DNA of 64,000 bases from Ostreococcus lucimarinus CCE9901 (lineage: Eukaryota; Chlorophyta; Mamiellophyceae; Mamiellales; Bathycoccaceae): positions 248,001 through 312,000 of the forward strand of contig NC_009359.1 of NCBI RefSeq assembly GCF_000092065.1. The letters run 5' to 3'. Positions 36,361-45,527 of the stretch are shown one piece after another. The notes under the pieces are model-generated. The model had not been told where the DNA came from, searched no databases, and saw nothing but the letters and a program-made list of their open reading frames with translations. Every line of letters starts with the position of its first letter. The stretch's first letter is position 1. The translations under genes were made by a program, and so were the position numbers.

Positions 36361-38844
36361 ATGTCGCGCGACGGAAGCGCGCCGACGCGAAACGAGACGT
36401 CGAGGGCGACGATGGCGTTCGCGGCGGCGATGCGCGCGGACGAGGCGAGCGACGAGGCGCGAGCGGCGGCGGGGAGGGCGCTGCGGGACGCGCTGGCGCG
36501 AGGCGCGGAGACGAACGGACGCGAGACGAGACGCGTGGTCGAGGGCGTGCGCGCGGGGCTGGCGCGGGGAGGGCGCGCGCGGACGGATGCGTTCGATGCG
36601 TTCGGGGCGGCGTGCTGCGCGGTGAGGGGAGAGACGTTCGGGGAAGAGGTGGCGGCGGAGGTGGCGACGCGCGCGAGCTCGAGCGACGCGGGCGACGACG
36701 CGAGTCACGTCGCGAAAGGGCTCGAGGCGTTGCGGTTTTACGTGCTACAGTGGGACGGGAGGAGTGCGGCGATGACCGCGGCTGTGGTGGCGTCGATCGC
36801 GCCCGCGGTGAAGTTTGCGGCGAAATCGATCGACGCGAGGGAAACCGCGGCGCCTTCGGAAGCGGCGACGCAAGCGGCGCTGTTCCTCGCGACCGTGTGC
36901 GTAGTGTGCGGAGACGTGGACGAATTGCGCGAAGGTTGGCGAGCAAAGGCGCGCGGCGTCCTCGACGCGGCGCCGATTTCCGTCCAAACATTGCTCGGGC
37001 CGCGCGCGAGTCGCGCCTCGCGCGCGTCGGCGAACGAGGCGGCGAGGCGCGCGCTCCGCCGCATCGCGCAAGTCACGGCGCCCGTCGAAGTTTCGCCCGC
37101 CGCCGTCGCCGAGCCATCATTGCGAGAGTCGTCGCCGGCGCCGGCGCTGGCGATGAACGATCCCGTGACACCGTTGCCGCCTTCGCGAGACGCTTCGGCG
37201 TCGGCGTCGCCTTCGACGTCCGACGACTCGCGCAAAGCTCCCGCGGCGGACGCTTCGTTCGCGACACGGCGGCACTTCGACTGCACGATGTTGGCCGAAC
37301 CACTTGACGCAAACGTGACCGTCGACGCGATGTTTTCGTACCAAATTGATGGCATGTGCGCGTATTCAGAGGCTTTCTGCGACACTCTCGTGGCGGCGGC
37401 GAAGTGGGTTCGCAAATGTAGAGCGACGTTACGGCGAAGCACACTGCTTAAGCTGAATTCGACAAGTAACAGAGCGATCGAGCACGCGCTCAGGGTAGTT
37501 TTAGACGCGAACGTGCTCGCGTTGACGAGCTTGACGCGGCTGGCGAAGATGGTCGGCGAGCGAAAGCTTTTGCTTGCGAATCGAGATAAGGCTTTCATCG
37601 CTTCAAAGAACGTTGAGGCTTGGGTTCACAGCGGTTTTGCGCTTCTCAGAAGCGCGGCGCGGCAAGATTTAGGCCTTAGTGCTTTCGCAGTCGTCGCGCT
37701 CGCGACACATGAGCCGAGCAGTAGATATAAAAGCTTGGGTGCCAATCACGGCTTCCCTGGCGCAATTTCGGCGCGGATGGCGTTTCTTCGATGGTCGCGC
37801 GTCATGTACGCGCACAGAGCCGAGGCAAAAGCCGAACTTCTGGCGTTGGTGCATTACGAGCAAACGCTCATGACGAAAGCATTTCGTACGTTGAGCGAGT
37901 ATGCACCGTATCATCGTCAACAAGCAAACGCGCTCGCATTGAAGTTTGGTTTGCGGTGGCGAGCTAACGCTCAGTTGAGTCGCGACCGCGAGCCGTTCGA
38001 ACACACCTTTGGCATCACTACGCCGTTATCGCAGCGATCATCGACGGCGCGCTCTTTGTCTCAGCACCATGGCGCATCTTCAGTACCGTGGGCGCCGTCC
38101 GTCGGCGCGCTGGGTAGTTCGCGTGCAAAAACGCGCCGCACTCGAAGCGTCGTGAGTCGAAGTTCGTACAAGTCGATCGGTGACGAAGGTGAGATTTTGG
38201 ACTTCGACGTCCCGCACATCGTCTTCAACGAATCGCAAACAATCATGTATGAGGCGTTCCAAGCGTGGATCGATCACACGTACGAACAGCTTCTCACCGG
38301 GCCGAGTTTGGTGGCGAAGGAGCACAGGCGCGCGGTATTGTTGCGCAAATCCTTTAAAGCCATGCGTCGATACGTAGTTCGAAGCGTCGGCGTGCGCGAA
38401 AAAGCCGTCGCGATCGAAGTCGCGGTCAATAAGCTGGACTTTTACGTATGCGGCGGAGCCGCCTTCCGCAAATGGGTCGCTGGCGTTAGATACATCAAGC
38501 GTCTGTACACCTTCGTCGACGGCGAAGTCGAGCGATGGCGAAACGAGCTTCGCGTGAATTGCTTCCGCGCCTGGCGCGAAGTAGCGGCTTCGGGCGCACG
38601 AACGACGCTCTGGGAAGAACAAACGTGGGCAGATATCACGCCGAAGCTCGAGCACAACCGTCGTCGCGTGTGGTTGCGGCGATGGGTCAACGCAACTCAA
38701 GCGTCGCTGGAAGAACGATTCGCTGAGGCGCGAACGTGGAGACGACGACGCTTGCTTCTTGCCTGGCGAACCGTCGCCGGCGAGCTCGTGGTGAAACGAA
38801 TGGTGGCAGATACTATAGACAAACTCGCGCGATTAGAAACATAA
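36361..38844 (+). CDS. Large unknown protein with Sfi1-like aromatic/Arg repeats in its C-terminal half
   Basis: This 827-aa intronless protein is not recognised by any enzyme motif. Residues 1-300 are Ala-rich helical then Ser/Pro-rich. From about 470 on, helical units with the pattern [AS]-F-x-x-W/L-x(n)-Arg recur: MAFLRWSRVMYAHRAEAK, EAFQAWIDHTYEQ, KSFKAMRRYVVRS, AAFRKWVAGVRYIKRLY, NCFRAWREVAASG, VWLRRWVNATQ and LLLAWRTVAGE. This resembles the loose Sfi1 repeat, a long helix that binds centrin at spindle poles and basal bodies. The unit spacing is irregular and more degenerate than yeast Sfi1. The ATG at 36361 is used. Assignment is tentative; a repeat-profile search and a centrin pull-down would test it. 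Confidence 0.6.
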   Translation: MSRDGSAPTRNETSRATMAFAAAMRADEASDEARAAAGRALRDALARGAETNGRETRRVVEGVRAGLARGGRARTDAFDAFGAACCAVRGETFGEEVAAEVATRASSSDAGDDASHVAKGLEALRFYVLQWDGRSAAMTAAVVASIAPAVKFAAKSIDARETAAPSEAATQAALFLATVCVVCGDVDELREGWRAKARGVLDAAPISVQTLLGPRASRASRASANEAARRALRRIAQVTAPVEVSPAAVAEPSLRESSPAPALAMNDPVTPLPPSRDASASASPSTSDDSRKAPAADASFATRRHFDCTMLAEPLDANVTVDAMFSYQIDGMCAYSEAFCDTLVAAAKWVRKCRATLRRSTLLKLNSTSNRAIEHALRVVLDANVLALTSLTRLAKMVGERKLLLANRDKAFIASKNVEAWVHSGFALLRSAARQDLGLSAFAVVALATHEPSSRYKSLGANHGFPGAISARMAFLRWSRVMYAHRAEAKAELLALVHYEQTLMTKAFRTLSEYAPYHRQQANALALKFGLRWRANAQLSRDREPFEHTFGITTPLSQRSSTARSLSQHHGASSVPWAPSVGALGSSRAKTRRTRSVVSRSSYKSIGDEGEILDFDVPHIVFNESQTIMYEAFQAWIDHTYEQLLTGPSLVAKEHRRAVLLRKSFKAMRRYVVRSVGVREKAVAIEVAVNKLDFYVCGGAAFRKWVAGVRYIKRLYTFVDGEVERWRNELRVNCFRAWREVAASGARTTLWEEQTWADITPKLEHNRRRVWLRRWVNATQASLEERFAEARTWRRRRLLLAWRTVAGELVVKRMVADTIDKLARLET

Positions 38845-38858
38845 TGTAAAACAGAGAT

Positions 38859-39755
38859 CTAGTTGTTGAACTTGCGCGGCTTGGTCGGATACAGCGGCTC
38901 GCGAGGCGTGTTGATGCACCAAATCCCCCATACGAGCGTCGTGGCGATGGTCAACCACACGGCCAACGGCGCGATAACGTATCCCGCGGTGGGCACCACC
39001 TTGTAGTACTGGTACACCACGTTATACGCCGATCCGACGACGAAGAGCACGCCGACGGCGGCCACTCCGAGTTTCTTCTCGACGTTGTTGATGCTGTTCC
39101 ACGTGTCGCCGATGGATAGATGCGCCACGAGCGCCAATATGGCCGGGTGCGTCACCACTCCGGTTTGCGCGAACACCAACATCGTCGATAACGCGCGCAA
39201 AAATCCCATAGATATCCAAACCAACGGGAACACGATCGCCGGCGGCGTCCACGACGGTCGCTTCTTCTGCTTCTTCGCCAACCGCTCGTTCGCAATCTTC
39301 GGTCTCGACGCGTTCAGCGGCGAAAACACCCGCGAGCGAAACGCCAGCATGAAAAACATCACCGCCACGATCGCTTTCGCCGCGCCGAGGTTCGTCGCGT
39401 GCAGGCTCGCCAACGCGTACTTTTGCGCCGCCGCGAGCGCGAGCGCGATCCCCCCAACCTCCGCGCACGTCGCCAGCGCGTACTTCACCAGCGCCAGCGC
39501 GTCCACGTCTCCAGTGCGCACGACCCACGCATCGATCCACGCCTGCGCGCGTCGCGCGCGATCGAGCGTCGCCGCGTCTTTGGGCGAGCGCGACATGAAC
39601 GCCGTCCCCGGCCCTCCTCGAAAAGACACGCTCCCGACGCTCGCGCGCGCCGCGCCGGCGCCGGCGCCGCGTCGCGCGCGTCGCGCCTTCGTTCGCGTCG
39701 TCAGCGCCGCGGGCGCGCCGCGAAACGCGCCGCGCGCCGTCGCGAGGGCGTCCAT
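38859..39755 (-). CDS. TspO/MBR (tryptophan-rich sensory protein) family membrane protein, plastid-targeted
   Basis: This 298-aa protein has an Arg/Ala-rich transit peptide of about 50 residues. A hydrophobic domain at 85-140 is followed by the TspO core: KKRPSWTPPAIVFPLVWISM (residues 165-183, matching the family 'P.WtPP...F...W'), FLRALSTMLVF, and GDTWNSINNVEKKLG (matching 'lN..WS..Ff.'). Helices follow up to AVWLTIATTLVWGIWCIN. TspO proteins bind tetrapyrroles and sterols in bacteria and mitochondria, and plant TSPO is ER/Golgi-localised. The first hydrophobic segments are not typical of TspO, so it is a longer algal form. It is divergent from dehydroquinate synthase over 111 bp. Role is inferred. 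Confidence 0.72.
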   Translation of the reverse strand: MDALATARGAFRGAPAALTTRTKARRARRGAGAGAARASVGSVSFRGGPGTAFMSRSPKDAATLDRARRAQAWIDAWVVRTGDVDALALVKYALATCAEVGGIALALAAAQKYALASLHATNLGAAKAIVAVMFFMLAFRSRVFSPLNASRPKIANERLAKKQKKRPSWTPPAIVFPLVWISMGFLRALSTMLVFAQTGVVTHPAILALVAHLSIGDTWNSINNVEKKLGVAAVGVLFVVGSAYNVVYQYYKVVPTAGYVIAPLAVWLTIATTLVWGIWCINTPREPLYPTKPRKFNN

Positions 39756-39866
39756 CGGTCGTCGCGCGCTGAAGTGTGGATAACGACGCGCGCGCGCGCG
39801 CCGCACAGCTCGACGCGCGCGCGCGCTCGAACGCGCCGTCGGATCGACGAGACATCGCGCGCGCAC

Positions 39867-41129
39867 ATGTCGCGCGCGCTCGCGGACGCGCGCGCGCCTC
39901 GGAGCGCGCGCGCGAGCGTCGCGCGCGCGCGCGGCGGGAAACCTCGTCGCGGTCGCGCGACGCCGAACGCGTCGCCGCGCGCGGGCGCGCGCGCGGGCGC
40001 CGGGACCGCGCGCGCGGTCGCGATGGACGGCGTCGACGTCGTCAACGTCGATCTGGGCGATCGATCGTACCCGATCTACGTCGGGACGGGGCTGCTGGAC
40101 GACGGGGACGCGCTGCGCGCGCACGTCGCGGGGTCGACGGCGCTCGTGGTGACGAACGAAACCATCGCGGGGCTTGGATACCTCGATCGCACGGTGAAAG
40201 CGCTCACGGCGAAGGATTCGAAACTGCGCGTGGAGACGGTGGTGCTGCCGGACGGAGAGGAGCATAAGAATTTGGAGGTGCTGAACGCGGTGTACACGAG
40301 GGCGCTGGAGACGCGACTCGACCGCGGGACGACGTTCGTGGCGCTGGGGGGGGGCGTGATCGGTGATATGACGGGATACGCCGCGGCGTCGTATCAGCGC
40401 GGGGTGAAGTTCGTGCAAATACCGACGACGGTGATGGCGATGGTGGATAGCTCGGTGGGGGGGAAGACCGGGGTGAACCACGCGCTCGGGAAGAATATGA
40501 TCGGGGCGTTTTATCAGCCAGAGTGCGTTTTGATCGATATCGATTCGTTGAAGACGCTTCCCGATCGAGAGTTCGCGAGCGGGATCGCAGAGGTGGTGAA
40601 ATACGGTCTCATTCGCGATGGGCCGTTTTTCGAATGGCTCGAGGCGAACGTCGATAAGCTTCTCGCGCGCGATACGCAAGCCATCGCGTACGCCGTCGAG
40701 CGATCGTGCGTGAACAAGGCGGAAGTCGTCGCCGCGGATGAGAGGGAGGGCGGCGTTCGAGCGACGCTGAATCTTGGGCACACGTTCGGTCACGCGATAG
40801 AAACCGGTCTCGGCTACGGCGAGTGGTTGCACGGCGAAGCGGTGAGCGCCGGTATGTGTATGGCGGCGGATATGTCTCTTCGACTCGGTTGGATCGACGC
40901 CTCGCTCAAGGAGCGCACGATCGCCTTATTGAACAAGTGCAAAACCCCGATCGACGTCCCTGAAAAGATGACGGTTCAAATGTTCATGGACTTGATGGCG
41001 GTGGATAAGAAGGCTGCGAATGGGAAATTGCGCTTGATTTTGTTAAAGGGCGAGCTCGGCGAGTGCGTCTTCACTGGGGACTTCGACCAAAGCAAGCTCC
41101 AGGAAACCTTAGACGCGTACGTCAAGTAA
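39867..41129 (+). CDS. DHQS: 3-dehydroquinate synthase, plastid
   Basis: This 420-aa enzyme catalyses the second step of the shikimate pathway, DAHP to 3-dehydroquinate, with NAD and a divalent metal. Residues 1-52 are a transit peptide rich in Arg/Ala/Ser. The core starts VNVDLGDRSYPIYVGTGLLD. NAD-site VLPDGEEHKNLEVLN and the Gly-rich loop ALGGGVIGDMTGYAA follow, then QIPTTVMAMVDSSVGGKTGV, REFASGIAEVVKYGLIRD and the metal ligand block LNLGHTFGHAIETGLGY. All these are standard AroB motifs. The sequence is monofunctional, as in plants, not a fungal AROM fusion. The ATG at 39867 is the first in frame after the shared promoter with the TspO gene. Confidence 0.95.
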   Translation: MSRALADARAPRSARASVARARGGKPRRGRATPNASPRAGARAGAGTARAVAMDGVDVVNVDLGDRSYPIYVGTGLLDDGDALRAHVAGSTALVVTNETIAGLGYLDRTVKALTAKDSKLRVETVVLPDGEEHKNLEVLNAVYTRALETRLDRGTTFVALGGGVIGDMTGYAAASYQRGVKFVQIPTTVMAMVDSSVGGKTGVNHALGKNMIGAFYQPECVLIDIDSLKTLPDREFASGIAEVVKYGLIRDGPFFEWLEANVDKLLARDTQAIAYAVERSCVNKAEVVAADEREGGVRATLNLGHTFGHAIETGLGYGEWLHGEAVSAGMCMAADMSLRLGWIDASLKERTIALLNKCKTPIDVPEKMTVQMFMDLMAVDKKAANGKLRLILLKGELGECVFTGDFDQSKLQETLDAYVK

Positions 41130-41202
41130 ACACTTTGAAATAAATAAAACGACTGTACCGATCATATGAAATTCTTTTACAATGATGTTAACCTCGTGCG
41201 AG

Positions 41203-44200
41203 CTAAACCTCGTGCGAGTCTTGTGGAGGCCGCGGCGCGAACGGAGGAGGCGGGCCTCGGCTTCCTGGCGGCGGGCCTCGGCCTGGTGGTCCTCGGCCTC
41301 TTCCTCGGCCGGGCGGCGGTCCTCGACCTGGATATCCTCTACCAGGCGGAGGGCCTCGTCCGCGTCCACCGCTCATGTTCGGCGCGAGTGCATTTGACAT
41401 CGGTGGTGCGCTTGGTGGCGCCGAAAGTTGAGGCGGCGCGGCTGCCGGAGGCGCCCGTTGCCATTGCGGAACGATGGGCTTGTTCGTCGCTGGATTTCCC
41501 ATCATGACGAACGGTGCATTTGTCGCGGCAGCTTCACTATCAGGAGTATCATTCGCCATCTCTTCCATGGACTGGCCGCCATGATCCGTCAAACTCATCG
41601 ATCGCGGAATACCATTCGTCACGCCAGACTGGTGCGTTCCAAACGGTTCACCCGCGTGCGGCACTTGCGTAGGGAGGTCAGCCATGTGCGGCGGCGGATT
41701 ACTCATCGAAGCGTATGGATTACCGAAGGTAGGCGCGTACTGTGACACACCGTTAGCTCGGGGCGACTCGACCGGGGAGGGGATCCCGGTCGGCCCCGCG
41801 CCCATCGGCGGCGCCATCATGACTGGCGGCGCCAACGCGTTGCCCGTGTTGTAATGCGTCGCGGCATCCGCGTGCTGCAACGGTGGGACATCTCGGCGTC
41901 GCGGCGAGTCGGGTTGGTTTGGGTGTGACAAAGGAGCCGCAGAGCGCGGTGGTGGACCCTTCCATTTGCCTTGTGTTCCCGAATTCTTTGCGCCGCCACC
42001 CAGAAGTACGCTCACGACGCGCATCAAAATAAGCGTCAACACGATGGGCGGCCCGAAAATCGTTGCGTTGACGCCGAAAGTGATCAAATCTTTGTTGGAA
42101 GCGAGAGCGGTACCCATGATGGAGTCTACCTTCACTGCAACCGACGTGAACGTCTCGTCACACAGCTCCATGAACGAAAGCAACTTGTTTCCGTGCTTGG
42201 TTTTCCACGCTTGATGAAGAATGCCTTCCATGACACGAGTCACGAAATTGATGATGAACATGACAAAGGGAGAGACAAACGTCCAAGCTCGACCAAAGCT
42301 CGATCTTATCATGTCGAATCCAGACGGATTACCCCGTGTATCGTAAAACTGAGACGACTTAGACTCTTGCTCGTGTGTAATTTTCGCGTCTTCCTCATTC
42401 CAGTCCAAATCCTGTATCAATCCTGTATCAATCATTTGCTCATCGATGGACGAGTCCGTGGCGGCGGTTTCGTCCATAGAACCTTCGGGAACTGATATTT
42501 CGTCATCCGCGACTTCTTTCGTTTCTTCGACGGTCACTGGCTCTTCGATTTGTGGCTGTTCGCCCAGCTCCTCAGTGACTTGTTCTTCGTCATTTGATGT
42601 ATCGAAGACGCTCTCGTCTGTTGTCGTGTCCATGACGGGCGTATCATCGACCTTTGTATCGACTTCTACTTCGTCCGTGGTAGGATCTTCGACAACTGCT
42701 GTTGACTCGGCGTCTGACGACGTCTGTTCGGTCGACTCGACGTTCATAGCCTTCTCGTGTTGAAGCGAATCTTCTTCACTCGGTGCGGCGGTGCTCGCGC
42801 TTTCTTCACACTTTGGACACGTCTCCGGTTCAGGGCACTCTATAGGTTTCGGACATTTCTTTTCTCGGAGCTGGCGTTCCTCGTCCAACGTCTCTTTGGT
42901 TGCTTCGGTCAACTCTGTCTGCTCACGTAAAAGTCTCTTGGTCTCGCCGTGCTGTCGATCGATTTCGTCGCATCGATCTTTTTGCTCGTCGAGCTTGACT
43001 TCAGCGTCGAACGTGCGTTGACGAAGAGCATCGGCTTGTTTTTGCAGATTACTGCGAAGCTTTGCGCTCTGCGCCAAGCACGTATCCGTGCAATCACATT
43101 CGTTTTCAGTCGAAGCTTCTGTCGCCGCGAGTGCAAGTACTTTCTCGTTGTACTGAGTGAGCAAAGCGTCCAAATCAGCTTGCACTTTCTCATGTTGCTC
43201 CTTCATGGTGCGCAGTTTTGACTGACACTTGCCCAACTCATCGACAGCCTCTTTGCTCGATTCAACCTTCCCTTGAAGAGATTCTACCTGCTTCGTCGCC
43301 GCCGCGAGTTCCTCCGACAACTTCTCGATTTCTTCCTGCGCCAAGAGCAATTCTTCGCTCTGTTTGTCGTAGGCCTCCTTTGTCGTAACGGATCGAACTA
43401 ATTTGTCGTACTCGTCTCGTAAAAGGTCGTAATCTTCGCGCAGAGAGCTCTTGGTCTTTTCGGCTTCCGCGAGACTACGCGACATGTCAGCGGCAGACGC
43501 TACACCTGGAGGACACGCACTCGTATCGCGCAACGACTCGAGCTCTGCCGTGAGCTCATCGATGCGCGCCTGTGCGCTCATGTGCTCTTCCGAAACACCG
43601 CGAGCATCTCCAAGTTCACCCTCGAGCTCGGCCAACCTCGAAACAAGCGCTTGCTCGTCTTCGCCTCTTCGCGAAAAATCCTCTTCGAGCGCGTTAATCT
43701 TCTGTTTGAGTTCTTCGTTCTCGCTGATGATTTGCGCATTACTCGCGATTTGTTTTTCAAGATCGACCATAACGCGCCGATCATCAATCTCCGCCTCGTC
43801 GTGTGCGACCTTGCGTGCCATGAACTCTTCCAACTCGCGCTTCAAATCGTCACCATTTTTTTTCATCGCGCGCATCGCTTTGCTTGTCTTCAACAGCGTC
43901 GCTGAAACAGCCTCAACCGTCTCTCCCGCGGATGCGTCCACACTCACCGGAATCTTGTTCGCGGCCATCCACTCCCGAAGCGCGTGAAGCGACTCGTCCG
44001 CACTCAGTCCGACGGGCACATCAATCTTCTGCGCGGCTTTTTGCTTCGCACGCGGCGGTTCCGACATCACCGGCTCTGGCTCCATCACCGGCTCTGGCTC
44101 CATCACCGGCTCTGGCTCCATCTCTGGTTCGTCCTCAACCGCGGGCTCACGTTCCGGCTCCACATCCTCCAATTCAACCGCACGCTCCATCGCGTGCCCT

Positions 44201-44544
44201 AATTCACCGACCTCGGGCTCCGCCTCGACTCGCGTCTCGCGCCCCGCCGACGCCTCCCCCCCCCCGTCCTCGTCCTCTTCCTCCCATCCCTCCGGCTGAT
44301 CCCACTGCGACACCTTATCGATCCCATCGTACCAATACGCCCGCTTCGTCGTCGCGTCGACGTGTTTCGTCCACCGCGCGCGCGCGTCGACGCCGTTTCC
44401 CATCGAATCCATCGACTTCAGATCGTCATCGCTCGCGAACGCCGGTCGCACCGTCGCGCACGCGCCGCAGACGACCGCGCACGCCGCGATGAGCGATGCG
44501 AATCGCGCGCGTCTCCCTCGGGCGCGATCGCGCGCGCGCGCCAT
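41203..44544 (-). CDS. Unknown large protein: signal peptide, WW domain, coiled coil, two membrane segments, Pro/Gly-rich tail
   Basis: This 1,113-aa intronless protein has no family I recognise. An Arg-rich start is followed by a hydrophobic segment (FASLIAACAVVCGACATV) and an Ala-rich cleavage region (PAFASDDD), like a signal or thylakoid/ER leader. A WW domain lies at about 58-87 (WTKHVDATTKRAYWYDGIDK then VSQWDQPEGW). An acidic region follows, with three exact VMEPEP copies at about 141-160. A heptad-rich coiled coil spans about 200-560, then a Cys/Pro block KCPKPIECPEPETCPKCEE, an acidic Thr/Ser region, two hydrophobic segments near 750-770 and 822-846, and a 260-residue Pro/Gly/Arg tail rich in PPPGRG repeats. 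Pro-rich tails are WW ligands, so self-association is possible. Localisation is unproven. Confidence 0.75.
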   Translation of the reverse strand: MARARDRARGRRARFASLIAACAVVCGACATVRPAFASDDDLKSMDSMGNGVDARARWTKHVDATTKRAYWYDGIDKVSQWDQPEGWEEEDEDGGGEASAGRETRVEAEPEVGELGHAMERAVELEDVEPEREPAVEDEPEMEPEPVMEPEPVMEPEPVMSEPPRAKQKAAQKIDVPVGLSADESLHALREWMAANKIPVSVDASAGETVEAVSATLLKTSKAMRAMKKNGDDLKRELEEFMARKVAHDEAEIDDRRVMVDLEKQIASNAQIISENEELKQKINALEEDFSRRGEDEQALVSRLAELEGELGDARGVSEEHMSAQARIDELTAELESLRDTSACPPGVASAADMSRSLAEAEKTKSSLREDYDLLRDEYDKLVRSVTTKEAYDKQSEELLLAQEEIEKLSEELAAATKQVESLQGKVESSKEAVDELGKCQSKLRTMKEQHEKVQADLDALLTQYNEKVLALAATEASTENECDCTDTCLAQSAKLRSNLQKQADALRQRTFDAEVKLDEQKDRCDEIDRQHGETKRLLREQTELTEATKETLDEERQLREKKCPKPIECPEPETCPKCEESASTAAPSEEDSLQHEKAMNVESTEQTSSDAESTAVVEDPTTDEVEVDTKVDDTPVMDTTTDESVFDTSNDEEQVTEELGEQPQIEEPVTVEETKEVADDEISVPEGSMDETAATDSSIDEQMIDTGLIQDLDWNEEDAKITHEQESKSSQFYDTRGNPSGFDMIRSSFGRAWTFVSPFVMFIINFVTRVMEGILHQAWKTKHGNKLLSFMELCDETFTSVAVKVDSIMGTALASNKDLITFGVNATIFGPPIVLTLILMRVVSVLLGGGAKNSGTQGKWKGPPPRSAAPLSHPNQPDSPRRRDVPPLQHADAATHYNTGNALAPPVMMAPPMGAGPTGIPSPVESPRANGVSQYAPTFGNPYASMSNPPPHMADLPTQVPHAGEPFGTHQSGVTNGIPRSMSLTDHGGQSMEEMANDTPDSEAAATNAPFVMMGNPATNKPIVPQWQRAPPAAAPPQLSAPPSAPPMSNALAPNMSGGRGRGPPPGRGYPGRGPPPGRGRGRGPPGRGPPPGSRGPPPPFAPRPPQDSHEV
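44065..44118 (-). repeat. Three exact tandem copies of an 18-bp coding unit
   Basis: Unit CATCACCGGCTCTGGCTC on the plus strand at 44065, 44083 and 44101, encoding VMEPEP-type repeats. Perfect copies at the DNA level suggest recent expansion. Confidence 0.95.
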
Positions 44545-44633
44545 CGTCGCGTCGTCGAGTGCGCGAGCGACGGTCGTTACGTCGAGACTTTGAGACTTCG
44601 CGCGCGCCGCACACCGCGACGCGCGCGCGCGCG

Positions 44634-45263
44634 ATGTCGAGGACGCGCGAGATGACGCGCGGTCGCGCAAACGCGCGCGACGTCGCGACGACGCGCTCGC
44701 CGGTGCGCCGCGCGCGCGATGCGGTCGTCGACGCGATCGTTTCCCTCTCGCACGGCACCGGTCGACAAACCGCGCTGCAGTGGCTCTCCTTGGCGCTCAT
44801 CGTCGCCAGCGCGCTGATGGTGTGGAAATCGCTGATGTTGTTCACGCAGAGCGAGTCGCCGGTCGTGGTCGTGCTGAGCGGGAGCATGGAGCCCGGACTG
44901 CGACGAGGCGACTTGCTGCTGCTGGATAACTCGCGCGGGCCGAGCGAGATCGGCGACGTCGTCGTCTTCAACATACGCGGACGCGACGTGCCGATCGTGC
45001 ACAGAATACTACACGTACACGCGAATTCGCCCGCTGACGTCGGTTCGCGGTTGATGCTGACGAAGGGAGATAATAATTTCGCCGACGACGGCGCGCTGTA
45101 CGCGCCGGGACAGCGATGGTTGCGACAGGACGACGTCGTCGGACGCGCGGTGGTGTTCTTGCCGCACGTCGGGCGGCTGACGATATTGATGAACGATTAC
45201 CCGTGGTTCAAGTACGGGTTAATCTCGATTTTAGGGTTTTTCGTCGTCACTGGGAAGGACTAG
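44634..45263 (+). CDS. SEC11: Signal peptidase complex catalytic subunit SEC11
   Basis: This 209-aa single-pass ER membrane protease cleaves signal peptides. A basic N-terminus of about 45 residues precedes the membrane helix (ALQWLSLALIVASALMVW). Box B is VVVLSGSMEPGLRRGDLLLL with catalytic Ser84. Box D is GDVVVFNIRGRDVPIVHRIL, where the His (H123) replaces the bacterial Lys. A third block is LMLTKGDNNFADDGALYAPG. This Ser-His-Asp set is typical of eukaryotic SEC11. The gene is 89 bp from the divergent WW/coiled-coil gene, and the next gene follows in the same direction. The protein ends FFVVTGKD. Confidence 0.93.
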   Translation: MSRTREMTRGRANARDVATTRSPVRRARDAVVDAIVSLSHGTGRQTALQWLSLALIVASALMVWKSLMLFTQSESPVVVVLSGSMEPGLRRGDLLLLDNSRGPSEIGDVVVFNIRGRDVPIVHRILHVHANSPADVGSRLMLTKGDNNFADDGALYAPGQRWLRQDDVVGRAVVFLPHVGRLTILMNDYPWFKYGLISILGFFVVTGKD

Positions 45264-45527
45264 TCCGTAGCAGAAGAAGTCGCGTGGCGTTTCGTAGATT
45301 TGTTTGTAGCGTTGAGATTCACGTCACTCGCCCGCGCGCGCCGCGCGATCGCGCTCGAGTTCGGACTCGCGCGGTCGATTTCATCCATCGGACGCGCTCG
45401 CTCGCGCGTCTCCCGTCGCTCGACGCGCGGCGCTCGCGCGTCGGCACCGCGCACCAGTCGCCGGGGGAACTTTCGAAAGCGTCGACAGCTGACGGCTATT
45501 TCGCCACGCACGCGCGCGCTCGACGTC

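Noticed and set aside
36096-37307. 403-codon plus frame overlapping the Sfi1-like gene
   Set aside because: Arg/Gly-rich shadow caused by GC-rich codons; the other frame carries the organised protein.
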